From NCBI GenBank assembly GCA_903642215.1, contig CAHJWG010000009.1:124001-188000 (forward strand): DNA of 64,000 nucleotides. Direction: 5' to 3'. Made by a program: the position numbers and the translations under genes. The stretch's first letter is position 1. The number at the start of each line of letters is the position of its first letter. Under the pieces are notes generated by a model. That model was given only the letters and a program-made list of their open reading frames with translations. It did not search any database and was not told the origin of the DNA. This document shows, piece by piece, positions 33,084-41,258 of this stretch. This DNA comes from Sphingobacteriaceae bacterium. GTDB lineage: Bacteria > Bacteroidota > Bacteroidia > Sphingobacteriales > Sphingobacteriaceae.

Positions 33084-35477
33084 CTACTCACTCCTCAAAC
33101 TTTTTACCGGGTTGGCCAATGCTGCTTTTACCGCTTGCAAACTGATGGTGATCAAGGCAATAATAATAGTTAGCAAGCCGGAAAAAGCAAAAACCAACCA
33201 GCTGATATTTACCCGGTAAGCAAAATCTTGCAGCCATTTTTGCATGGTAAAATAAGCAAGCGGCGAAGCAATAATCAGCGCAAGCAAAACCAATTTTATA
33301 AAATCTTTGGATAACATCGAAGTAATTTGTGCCACCGAAGCACCTAAAACTTTACGGATACCAATTTCTTTGGTGCGTTGCTGCGCCATAAAAGTAACCA
33401 AGCCGAATAAACCCAAACACGCAATTAAAATAGTTAAAACGGTAAAAGTGAGTAAAATTACGCCTTGCTTTTGTTCCGCCTGATATTGTTTTGCAAAGTT
33501 TTGATCCAGGAAATGATAATCAACCGGGTTATCAGGGTCGAACTTCCGGTACGTAGTTTCGATAAAATGCAATGCTTCTTTTATACCGGTTTTATTGATG
33601 CGGACGTACAAGTTGTCTTTTTCTTTCGGCACGGGCGGCAAATGCAAGATAAGCGGTTCAATTTTATGCTGAAGTGAAAAAATATTAAAGTCTTTAATTA
33701 CGCCTACAATTTGGTAAAACAAGGGTTTGCCTTTTTCATCGGCACCATCTTGTATTTTTTTGCCGATCGCATTTTTCCAGCCGGCATCTTTTATAAAAGT
33801 TTCATTCACAATTACAGCTAACGATTTGTCGGTCGGCATATCTTGTGCAAAATTCCGTCCTTGCAAAAGCTTGATTTGAAGTGTCGGAATAAAATCTTCA
33901 TCGATCATAAATGTATCACCGATGCGAGGTTTGGTTTCCATTTTTCCATTTACTTCCAACATATAACCAGTTTTCCCGATGTCATTATTTCCGATTGGAT
34001 TACTGGCGGAGGAAACATTTTCGATAAGCGGATTTTGTAAAAGCTGATGTTTTAAAGCGACAATTTGGTTGCGAACTTCCTTACTTTGGATATGAAAAGT
34101 AAGCACCTGATCTTTGTTGAAACCCAGGTCTTTTTTTGAAACATATTGCAATTGCTGGTAAATCACGACAGAACCGGCAATCATGGCAATGGTAATTACA
34201 AACTGAAAAGTAACCAATGATTTACGGAAGATCAGGTTTCCGGCCTGGCTTCCTATTTGTCCTTTTAAAGCGGGAATTGTACGGAAACCGGAAAGGAACA
34301 GTGCCGGATAAATGCCGCTCATAATTCCTGTAAACAAAGAAAACACCGTTAAAAGAAGCATCGTATCCCAAACGCCAAACCGCCAAATACTCAGTTCTTT
34401 TCCGGTTAATTGTTTAAAAGCCGGCAACATAAAACTGATCAGCAGAACGGCTGCAACAGAAGCAATTAGCGTGATCAAAACAGATTCTGACAAAAACATC
34501 CAAACCAATTGCGCTTTACTGGAACCGGTAACTTTTCTCACCGCGATTTCTTTTACACGAATGGAAGAACGCGCGGTGGAAAGGTTCATGTAATTGATGG
34601 CAGCAATCAGCAAAATTAAAATTGCCACAACAGAAAAAGTATAGATGTAAATCATGCTGCTGTTGGCACTCATTTCAAAGCTTAAATTAGAATGTAAGTG
34701 GATAGAAGTTAAAGGCTGCAATTCCATCCGATAAGCCATGTTGCTCATGGTTGCCTTGAGGTATTTGTTGAAGAATTGCGGCAAACCAGCTTCCAGTTTT
34801 TTGATGTCTGCATCTTTTTTAAGCAGGATGTAAGTGTATAAATGGAAGTTTCCCCAATCTTCAGTATAATTTTCGGGCAGGGAACGCAATGCACTAAATG
34901 TAAAGTGAGAATTGGCAGGCACATCATCAATTACGCCGGTAACCAGGTTTGGATAATTGTTATCAAAGCTGATGGTTTTGTTTAAAGCCAAGGAAGGATT
35001 GCCGAAAATTTTGGTAGCCAGCGATTTAGTCAGCACGATAGATTGCGGTTTCATTAAAGCTGTTTTGGCATCGCCCGATAAAAAATGCCAGGTAAAAACA
35101 GCAAACGCCGAAGGATCGGTAAACATGATATCGTCCACCTGTAAATGTTTGTTTTGATAAGTAATTGCACCTCCGCCTTCCAAATCAAACCGAACCGTTT
35201 CCTCAATTTCCGGATAATCGTTCTTTAAAGCCGGCGCAAAAGGAGCGGAGGTTCCGGTGAGATCAAACTTGCCGCCGTCCCATTTGGCATGTTGCACTAC
35301 GCGGTAAATTCGGTCAGCATTTTGATGGTAACGGTCAAAACTTAATTCGTCGGCCACATAAAGCGTAATCAGCCAGAAGGCAGTTAAGCCGATAGTTAAT
35401 CCTAAAATATTAATCATCGAAAAAATCTTGTTTTTTTGCAGGTTGCGGAAAGCGATTTTGAGGTAGTTTTTTAGCAT
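33084..35477 (-). CDS. MacB/FtsX-type ABC permease 1
   Basis: The start is the ATG at 35477 (MLKNYLKIAFRNLQKNK); an in-frame extension to 35504 is rejected because all paralogues begin at this point. The 797-residue protein has the duplicated layout of the array: an N-terminal helix (INILGLTIGLTAFWLITLYV), MacB periplasmic domain, an FtsX core with three helices, a second periplasmic domain, and a final FtsX core with GIRKVLGASVAQITSMLSKDF and WLQDFAYRV. It has no ATPase domain and must use a separate one, most likely that at 58921. It is the last gene of the array in transcription order. The closest relative in the window by eye is permease 6. Confidence 0.94.
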   Translation of the reverse strand: MLKNYLKIAFRNLQKNKIFSMINILGLTIGLTAFWLITLYVADELSFDRYHQNADRIYRVVQHAKWDGGKFDLTGTSAPFAPALKNDYPEIEETVRFDLEGGGAITYQNKHLQVDDIMFTDPSAFAVFTWHFLSGDAKTALMKPQSIVLTKSLATKIFGNPSLALNKTISFDNNYPNLVTGVIDDVPANSHFTFSALRSLPENYTEDWGNFHLYTYILLKKDADIKKLEAGLPQFFNKYLKATMSNMAYRMELQPLTSIHLHSNLSFEMSANSSMIYIYTFSVVAILILLIAAINYMNLSTARSSIRVKEIAVRKVTGSSKAQLVWMFLSESVLITLIASVAAVLLISFMLPAFKQLTGKELSIWRFGVWDTMLLLTVFSLFTGIMSGIYPALFLSGFRTIPALKGQIGSQAGNLIFRKSLVTFQFVITIAMIAGSVVIYQQLQYVSKKDLGFNKDQVLTFHIQSKEVRNQIVALKHQLLQNPLIENVSSASNPIGNNDIGKTGYMLEVNGKMETKPRIGDTFMIDEDFIPTLQIKLLQGRNFAQDMPTDKSLAVIVNETFIKDAGWKNAIGKKIQDGADEKGKPLFYQIVGVIKDFNIFSLQHKIEPLILHLPPVPKEKDNLYVRINKTGIKEALHFIETTYRKFDPDNPVDYHFLDQNFAKQYQAEQKQGVILLTFTVLTILIACLGLFGLVTFMAQQRTKEIGIRKVLGASVAQITSMLSKDFIKLVLLALIIASPLAYFTMQKWLQDFAYRVNISWLVFAFSGLLTIIIALITISLQAVKAALANPVKSLRSE

Positions 35478-35515
35478 GGTTTTATTTTGTAATTTCGGAT
35501 ACAATTCATCATATT

Positions 35516-35728
35516 ATGTTGACAACTATTAAAGGCATTTATGTTAACGGACAAATTGTTTTGGATGAAATGCCACCCACCAAAAACAGTTCGAAAGTTG
35601 TGGTTGCATTTTTGGAAGAAATCCAACCTACTGCTGTTAAAAAACGCCGCTTAGGCAGTTTAAAAGGTAAAATCAGTATTCCGGATAATTTTAATGAACC
35701 ACTTGACGATCTTAAAGACTACATGTAA
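35516..35728 (+). CDS. VapB/Phd-like antitoxin of a PIN toxin
   Basis: This 70-residue protein begins MLTTIKGIYVNGQIVLDEMP, an AbrB/DUF2281-type beta-strand beginning. It ends IPDNFNEPLDDLKDYM, the toxin-wrapping tail typical of antitoxins that precede PIN-domain toxins. It is divergent from permease 1 (38 bases between start codons) and its stop is two bases before the ATG of the toxin remnant. Because the toxin is frameshifted, the antitoxin may be free-standing now, or may still repress its own promoter. Confidence 0.82.
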   Translation: MLTTIKGIYVNGQIVLDEMPPTKNSSKVVVAFLEEIQPTAVKKRRLGSLKGKISIPDNFNEPLDDLKDYM

Positions 35729-35730
35729 TC

Positions 35731-36128
35731 ATGCAATATTTGCTTGATACAAAATCCTGATTTGGTCTTTAGAAGATAATCCAAAGCTCAAAAATTCTTT
35801 ACGAAATTTGGTCGAAAATCCTTCCAACACAATACTTGTAAGCCAAATTAGCTTTATCGAATTGGCCATAAAATTAAAGCTCGATAAATTGCCTGATTTT
35901 ATTGTTAGTATCGAATACATTGTTGCTCAGCTTTTATCAGATGGTTTCACTATTTTACCTTTGTTAAACCATCATGTTTTTTCTTATCATTCCATTCCTT
36001 TTTTTGAAAATCACCGTGATCCTTTTGATCGTTTCTTATTGGTAACCGCGCTATCAGAACAAATACCAATTATTTCCATTGACGAGAAGTTTCTACTTTA
36101 CAAGCCACTTGTTACAGTAATAAGTTAA
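35731..36128 (+). pseudogene. PIN-domain toxin (VapC-like), single-base frameshift
   Basis: From ATG 35731 the frame reads MQYLLDT, the normal PIN start with the first catalytic Asp, then meets a stop at 35758. Shifting frame at the A-run 35750-35754 restores ILIWSLEDNPKLKNSLRNLVENPSNTILVS and the whole rest of the toxin: the Glu of FIELAIKLKLDKL, the Asp pair of NHRDPFDRFLLV, and IPIISIDEKF. One base is missing relative to an intact gene (expected DTNILIW). The downstream frame is otherwise open to 36128. The gene is therefore recently broken or affected by a sequencing error in a short A-run. The toxin would be an RNase if intact. Confidence 0.85.
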
Positions 36129-36136
36129 TTATTCTA

Positions 36137-36150
36137 ATGCTTCTTTTATC
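36137..36150 (-). repeat. dispersed motif copy after the PIN toxin remnant
   Basis: The exact core is at 36140-36150. It lies between the toxin remnant and a B-family hairpin, in the same motif-then-hairpin order as other array spacers. It suggests the toxin-antitoxin pair was inserted between the motif and permease 1. Confidence 0.75.
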
Positions 36151-36182
36151 ACTATATTTTAAGTGTGGTGGGTGTGAGGATT

Positions 36183-36222
36183 GAGGTATGAGGCTTTGCA
36201 AAACGCTGATTCCTCATACCTC
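36183..36222 (-). terminator. B-family hairpin after permease 2
   Basis: GAGGTATGAGG pairs perfectly with CCTCATACCTC (36212-36222) around an 18-base loop. It ends 11 bases from the permease 2 stop. With its flanks (36163-36240) it is nearly identical to the copy at 33010-33086. Confidence 0.75.
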
Positions 36223-36233
36223 TCACCTCAAAC

Positions 36234-38612
36234 CTATTCACTTCTCAAACTTTTTACCGGATTGGCCAATGCTGCTTTTAATGTTTGCGGGAAGATTGTT
36301 AAGAATCCAATTAACAAAATTATAAATGTAGAACCGGCTAATATTTCCCATCCTGATGTAATACGATTTGCAAATTCATTTAAAAAAGCATTGCTGATTA
36401 TATATCCAATTGGCAACGTAAATAAACATGTGAAAAATAACAAGAGTACAAAATCCTTCGAAATAAGATACAAGATACTTTTTACTTCTGCGCCCATTAC
36501 TTTCCGTATGCTTACTTCTTTTTGTCTTATTTCGGCTGAATAAGTAACAATTCCCAGCAAACCCATGCATGAAATTGTTATTGCCATAATTGCAAGAAAA
36601 GTAATCAAAGCAAAATCATCCTTTTTGTCCCTTGCTTCTCTCAATTCATCATCAAACCAATTATACTTAAAAGGTTCGTTACTATATAATTTTTTCCACG
36701 TTGATTGGATTGCTTTTAATACAGCGACCCGGCTTTGTCCGGTTACTTTTACATTCAAATAATTAAATTGCTTTTGATTGTATCTTAATGCAAGGTTCCC
36801 TAATTCATGTTTTGGATTTAAATAATAAAAATCTTTTACAACGCCGGAAACTTGGACTTGTGTAGAATCGTCCAGCCAGATAAGTTTGCCAATTGCATCA
36901 GAAGCATTATGGAAATTCAACGCTTTTACTGCTTTCTCATTTAAAATAACATAAGCTTCTTTGGATAAATTTGTGATTGGGAAATTCGTCCCTGCAACTA
37001 ACTTTAATTCCATATTTTGTATAACGTTCTCATCAATAAAATAACTGTCTGTGTTTATTCCATCTTTATTATTGTCTTTTTTGATTTGTAAATTATCAGA
37101 TGAATGGAAACCAAAAATAGCTGATGTAGCGGAAATACGTTCAACCCCTGGGATTTTTAAAATCTGAGTTTTTAACAAATTAATATTTTTACCTGTTACA
37201 GGAATATCAACTATGTTTTTTTGATCAAAACCGTAAGAAAAGCTTTGAAGGTAAATAGTTTGCTTGTAAATTGTAATCAGAAAAACTATAAATAACAAAC
37301 TTACCGAAAATTGTAAAGCAATTAAAACCTGATGCAGCCGGAAACTTTTAAACAGTTTTACCGATAATATTCCCTTCATCACCTCAACAGGTTTAAAGGC
37401 AGATAAGATCCAAGCAGGCAAACTCCCAGCAAGCAAACCTGTAAAAATGGAAAACGGAATAAACCATAATAACAGATAATAGGATGGATGAATCCCGTCC
37501 AATAACCGATATGTAATGGAATAATTAGCCATTACTTGTAACAACAAACAAGCTAATATTAAGGCAACAACTGACACAATAACTGATTCTATTATAAATT
37601 GTAAAAACAATTGTTGCCTCGAACCGCCCAATACTTTGCGTACGCCAACTTCACGTGCCCTTGTTAAAGAACGGGCGATAGAAAGATTTGTATAATTGAA
37701 ACATGCAAGTAACAAGATCAGGAATGCAATACCTGAAATTGCAACTATTGTGGATGTGTTAATTGTACTGCCGCCATTAAACAAAGTTTCTCCGGGCGTA
37801 ATACGGTCCAATCGCTGGTAATCATATTTTAATTTGATATTTGCAATTGGATACAGTTTAGAATTTATTGAAGCTACCTTTTGCAAAGCGTTTTTTAAAG
37901 ATGTAACAGTTGTGTTTTTCTTTAAAAGAACGTAAGCAGATGCGCCATCATAGTTTTTCCAATTATCCAAATCTGCATTTAGCTTTTTTTGCCGGATCAA
38001 ATCTGGTAAAGTGGAAAATGATACATATATATCATTGTTAAAAACAGTTTTATAGCCGTCTTGGATGATGCCGGTTATTGTAAAATCGGCATCAAAATTT
38101 TTTAATCTTACAATTTTACCAATTGTATTTTCATGCGGAAAAAGTAACCCGGCTTTTTCTTTTGAAAGTACAACTGAATAAGGATTTTCAAATGCAGTTT
38201 GTTTATCACCGGCTAAAAGTTTAAATCCGAATATATTGAAAAAAGAAGGTTCTGTAAAAGCTCCTTTAACTTGGATTTTCTTTCCTTGGAAACTTACCTC
38301 GTCTGAAATTGCATTATAAACACGAACTGTATTTTCTACAAATGGAAAATCTTTCTGTAACTTGTTTGCCAATGGTAAAGGCGAAGTTGCCGATCGGTCA
38401 TGCAAACGGTTTTTTGCTGTTGCATCAGAAATAATACGATAAGTTCTTTCCGGAAAAGGATGAAAATCATCATAAGTAAAAGCATCGGCAATAATCACGA
38501 TTACAACCAGGCAAACAGACATACTCAATGCAAGTCCGAACAGGTTAATCAACGAGAAGAGTTTGTTTTTTCGTAAACTCCTAATTGCGGTTATGATGTA
38601 GTTTTTGATCAT
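36234..38612 (-). CDS. MacB/FtsX-type ABC permease 2 (most divergent member)
   Basis: The 792-residue protein starts MIKNYIITAIRSLRKNKLFS and has the same two-core layout as its neighbours. It is the least conventional: the second-core motif is VSIRKVMGAEVKSILYLISKDF, and the following segment is FLNEFANRI instead of WLQxFAYR. The DNA is also more AT-rich than permeases 4 or 5. It nevertheless ends in the invariant AALANPVKSLRSE. This may be an older or separately acquired copy whose C-terminal tail was kept or copied from its neighbours. It is followed by the B hairpin at 36183 and preceded by a C-type palindrome. Confidence 0.93.
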   Translation of the reverse strand: MIKNYIITAIRSLRKNKLFSLINLFGLALSMSVCLVVIVIIADAFTYDDFHPFPERTYRIISDATAKNRLHDRSATSPLPLANKLQKDFPFVENTVRVYNAISDEVSFQGKKIQVKGAFTEPSFFNIFGFKLLAGDKQTAFENPYSVVLSKEKAGLLFPHENTIGKIVRLKNFDADFTITGIIQDGYKTVFNNDIYVSFSTLPDLIRQKKLNADLDNWKNYDGASAYVLLKKNTTVTSLKNALQKVASINSKLYPIANIKLKYDYQRLDRITPGETLFNGGSTINTSTIVAISGIAFLILLLACFNYTNLSIARSLTRAREVGVRKVLGGSRQQLFLQFIIESVIVSVVALILACLLLQVMANYSITYRLLDGIHPSYYLLLWFIPFSIFTGLLAGSLPAWILSAFKPVEVMKGILSVKLFKSFRLHQVLIALQFSVSLLFIVFLITIYKQTIYLQSFSYGFDQKNIVDIPVTGKNINLLKTQILKIPGVERISATSAIFGFHSSDNLQIKKDNNKDGINTDSYFIDENVIQNMELKLVAGTNFPITNLSKEAYVILNEKAVKALNFHNASDAIGKLIWLDDSTQVQVSGVVKDFYYLNPKHELGNLALRYNQKQFNYLNVKVTGQSRVAVLKAIQSTWKKLYSNEPFKYNWFDDELREARDKKDDFALITFLAIMAITISCMGLLGIVTYSAEIRQKEVSIRKVMGAEVKSILYLISKDFVLLLFFTCLFTLPIGYIISNAFLNEFANRITSGWEILAGSTFIILLIGFLTIFPQTLKAALANPVKSLRSE

Positions 38613-38620
38613 GTTTGATT

Positions 38621-38655
38621 AGCTTTAAGCTGTCAGCAATTGGCTTTCAGCTTTT
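38621..38655. repeat. C-family palindromic element upstream of permease 2
   Basis: AGCTTTAAGCTGTCAGC followed by AATTGGCTTTCAGCTTTT resembles the elements at 46356, 50524 and 61741. It lies nine bases from the start codon of permease 2, within its likely leader. Confidence 0.55.
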
Positions 38656-38683
38656 GTATAGTTTATTATTTTGGTGCGGGGAG

Positions 38684-38740
38684 CGAGGTTTGTAGTACGA
38701 GGCTTTGCAATTCGCTGAAACCTCAAACCTCTCACCCCAA
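38684..38740 (-). terminator. B-family hairpin after permease 3
   Basis: GAGGTTTGTAGTACGAGG on the left and AAACCTCAAACCTCTC on the right pair imperfectly around CTTTGCAATTCGCTG. The loop core TTTGCAA and right-arm end CCCCAAACCTATTCAC are shared with other B copies. It abuts the permease 3 stop. Confidence 0.6.
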
Positions 38741-38742
38741 AC

Positions 38743-41151
38743 CTATTCACTCCTCAAACTCTTTACCGGATTGGCCAATGCTGCTTTTATCGCCTTAAAA
38801 CTGACGGTGATTAAAGCTATCATAACTGTCCCTAAGCCAGTAACTACTAAAACCCAATATTGTATATTCTGGCGGTAGGCGAAGCCCTGTAGCCATTGAT
38901 TCATAGCTAACCATGCTAAAGGTGTTGCAATCAATATGGATATTAAAATCAGCTTAATAAAATCTCTTGAAAGCAATGTTACCAGATCAAATACATTAGC
39001 ACCAAGTACTTTTCGTATTCCTATTTCTTTATTTCTCTGTTCAGTTGCATAAGCCGAAAGTCCAAATAAACCAAGACATGCGATAATTAATGCAAGTATT
39101 GTGAACAAAAGGAATAGCTTTCCTGTGTGCTGTTCAAAACGGTATGTCGAGTTAAAGTCCTCGTTCATAAATGAATATTCAAAATGCAGATTAGGCGACA
39201 GGTTATTCCAGGTTTTTTCTATTTGAGATATGATAGGCGTAATATTTTTAGCATCTACCCTAACGCTCAATGCTCCCTTATCTTCTGTTAATATGATGAC
39301 TACAGGTGTAATATTATCGCGTAACGAACTGAAATTAAAGTCCTTCAATACACCAATTACATTGTACTCTTTGACAATGGTTTTTCCAGTAGAATTATCA
39401 GGGCTATACAATTTATGATTAATAGGGTTGCTACTATAACCTAACATTCTTGCTGCAGTCTCATTTATGATAATACTTCCGGAATCTGATGCAAGCTGAC
39501 TGGAAAAATTTCTTCCTTTTGTAAGGCTCATACCCATAGTGCTTAAATAATCTTTATCAACTGGCCATATCTCGGTAAATAAAGCATTTTTTGAATTGGC
39601 TATTTTATTAGTAAACACCGAATTTGGTGCCCTTAAACTACTTGTAGGTAGAAAGCCGGTCAACGTTGTATTAGTAACCCCTGTTATTTGTTTAACCTCT
39701 TGTTTAAACAATTTTGCATTGTTAAGTACATCTGTGTTTTTTATAACAAGTACCTGATTACGATTGAAACCGAGGTTTTTACGCTGGATGTAATTAAGTT
39801 GGCCATAAATAACTATAGTGCCGATAATAAGAAAAATTGATATTGAAAATTGTAATACAACTAAAAAATTTCGAAAACCACTTCCTTTAAGACCGACGGA
39901 TATTTTACCTTTTAAAACGTTTATTGGTTTGAAACCAGATAAATAAAAAGCCGGGTACGAACCTGCAAGTACACCTACTATTAAAATAATTACTACTAAC
40001 AACGGCAACAACCAGCCAAGTAGCTGTGCAGATAAGGTTAATTCCTTACCAGAAACCTGGTTGAAAACAGGAATAAGTATTAACGCACCCAATAGAGCAA
40101 TGACTGTAGCAATAAATGTTACTAATAAGGATTCTAAAATAAATTGGGCAATAAGGCTTTTGCGTGATGAACCTAACACTTTACGCACACCTACTTCTTG
40201 CGCACGATTTGCCGAACGTGCAGTCGAAAGGTTCATAAAGTTAATACAGGCTATCAGTAATATAAATAGTGCTATTGCTGAAAAAATATAAACATAAATT
40301 AAGCTGCTGTTTGTTCCAAGTTCGTATTGCCGGTTTGATTTTAGGTGTATATCTGTAAGAGGGGTTAAATTTGCTTTGATATAACTGCCACTTTTTTCAA
40401 ATCTGGCATAATTGGCCAACCCAAAATGTTGCCTGGTTAAGGCATTCAATTTTATCTCAAAACTTCTATAATCTGTACCTTTTTTAAACAAAATATAGGT
40501 ATTAAAGCTGAAATTGTTCCAGTTGTTATCCCGGCTTGATGCCAACGACGGCATCGACAAAAAATAATCAAAATCAAAATGCGATTGTTTGGGAATATCA
40601 TGCATAACAGCAGTGATTTTGTAATTGATATTGTCGTTAACCAAGTACAAACTTTGCCCAACAACATTAACATTGTTAAAATACTTTTTAGCCGCACGCT
40701 CGCTCAGCACAATAGTATGAGGTTCTGTTAATGCTGTTTTAGGATTACCACTTATTACAGGCAAGGTAAAAACATCAAAAATTGCAGCATCAGCATAAGC
40801 AACTTTGTTTTCACTTATATGCTCATTGCCTTTTTTAAACCTTGTACCAACCGATTGAATTAATCTCACAGATCTTTCAACTTCAGGAAAATTAGTTGTT
40901 AACGCAGCGGCTAACGCGGGAGTTGACACTGCGTATGAACTAGTGTTACCGCCGAATTTAATATCTGTATTAACCCTATAAATGCGGTCGGACTTGATGT
41001 TGAAGCGGTCATAGCTTAATTCATCAAACACATAAAAAATAATAAGCAAACAAGTTGCTAAGCCTAAAGCTAAGCCCCCAATATTAATAGCAGAATATGC
41101 TTTATTTTTCGAGATATTTCTCCAAGCAATTTTTAAAGAGTTTTTGATCAT
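38743..41151 (-). CDS. MacB/FtsX-type ABC permease 3
   Basis: The 802-residue protein starts MIKNSLKIAWRNISKNKAYSAINIGGLALGLATCLLI. The first FtsX core carries GVRKVLGSSRKSLIAQFILES and the second GIRKVLGANVFDLVTLLSRDF then WLQGFAYRQ. The periplasmic loops differ widely from its neighbours, while the membrane cores are conserved; this is the pattern expected if loops set specificity. The tail AALANPVKSLRSE is present. A motif variant sits only 19 bases upstream of its ATG (41171-41181), the closest motif-to-start distance among the permeases. Confidence 0.94.
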   Translation of the reverse strand: MIKNSLKIAWRNISKNKAYSAINIGGLALGLATCLLIIFYVFDELSYDRFNIKSDRIYRVNTDIKFGGNTSSYAVSTPALAAALTTNFPEVERSVRLIQSVGTRFKKGNEHISENKVAYADAAIFDVFTLPVISGNPKTALTEPHTIVLSERAAKKYFNNVNVVGQSLYLVNDNINYKITAVMHDIPKQSHFDFDYFLSMPSLASSRDNNWNNFSFNTYILFKKGTDYRSFEIKLNALTRQHFGLANYARFEKSGSYIKANLTPLTDIHLKSNRQYELGTNSSLIYVYIFSAIALFILLIACINFMNLSTARSANRAQEVGVRKVLGSSRKSLIAQFILESLLVTFIATVIALLGALILIPVFNQVSGKELTLSAQLLGWLLPLLVVIILIVGVLAGSYPAFYLSGFKPINVLKGKISVGLKGSGFRNFLVVLQFSISIFLIIGTIVIYGQLNYIQRKNLGFNRNQVLVIKNTDVLNNAKLFKQEVKQITGVTNTTLTGFLPTSSLRAPNSVFTNKIANSKNALFTEIWPVDKDYLSTMGMSLTKGRNFSSQLASDSGSIIINETAARMLGYSSNPINHKLYSPDNSTGKTIVKEYNVIGVLKDFNFSSLRDNITPVVIILTEDKGALSVRVDAKNITPIISQIEKTWNNLSPNLHFEYSFMNEDFNSTYRFEQHTGKLFLLFTILALIIACLGLFGLSAYATEQRNKEIGIRKVLGANVFDLVTLLSRDFIKLILISILIATPLAWLAMNQWLQGFAYRQNIQYWVLVVTGLGTVMIALITVSFKAIKAALANPVKSLRSE

Positions 41152-41167
41152 TTTTTTAATTTTTTAC

Positions 41168-41181
41168 TGATGCTTCTTTTA
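41168..41181 (-). repeat. dispersed motif variant upstream of permease 3
   Basis: TGATGCTTCTTTTATA differs from the exact core in its last base (GATAAAAGAAG becomes TATAAAAGAAG on the minus strand). The flanks CTGATG and AGTATATTTTTT match other array copies. Confidence 0.65.
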
Positions 41182-41193
41182 TAGTATATTTTT

Positions 41194-41258
41194 TTGTGCG
41201 AGGTTTGTAGTACGAGGCTTTGCAATTCGCTGATACCTCTAACCTCTCACCCCAAACC
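41194..41258 (-). terminator. B-family hairpin after permease 4
   Basis: GTGCGAGGTTTGTAGTACG and CTTTGCAATTCGCTGATACC repeat the sequence of the 38684 copy closely. The right arm ACCTCTAACCTCTCACCCC pairs imperfectly with the left. It ends next to the permease 4 stop. Confidence 0.55.
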
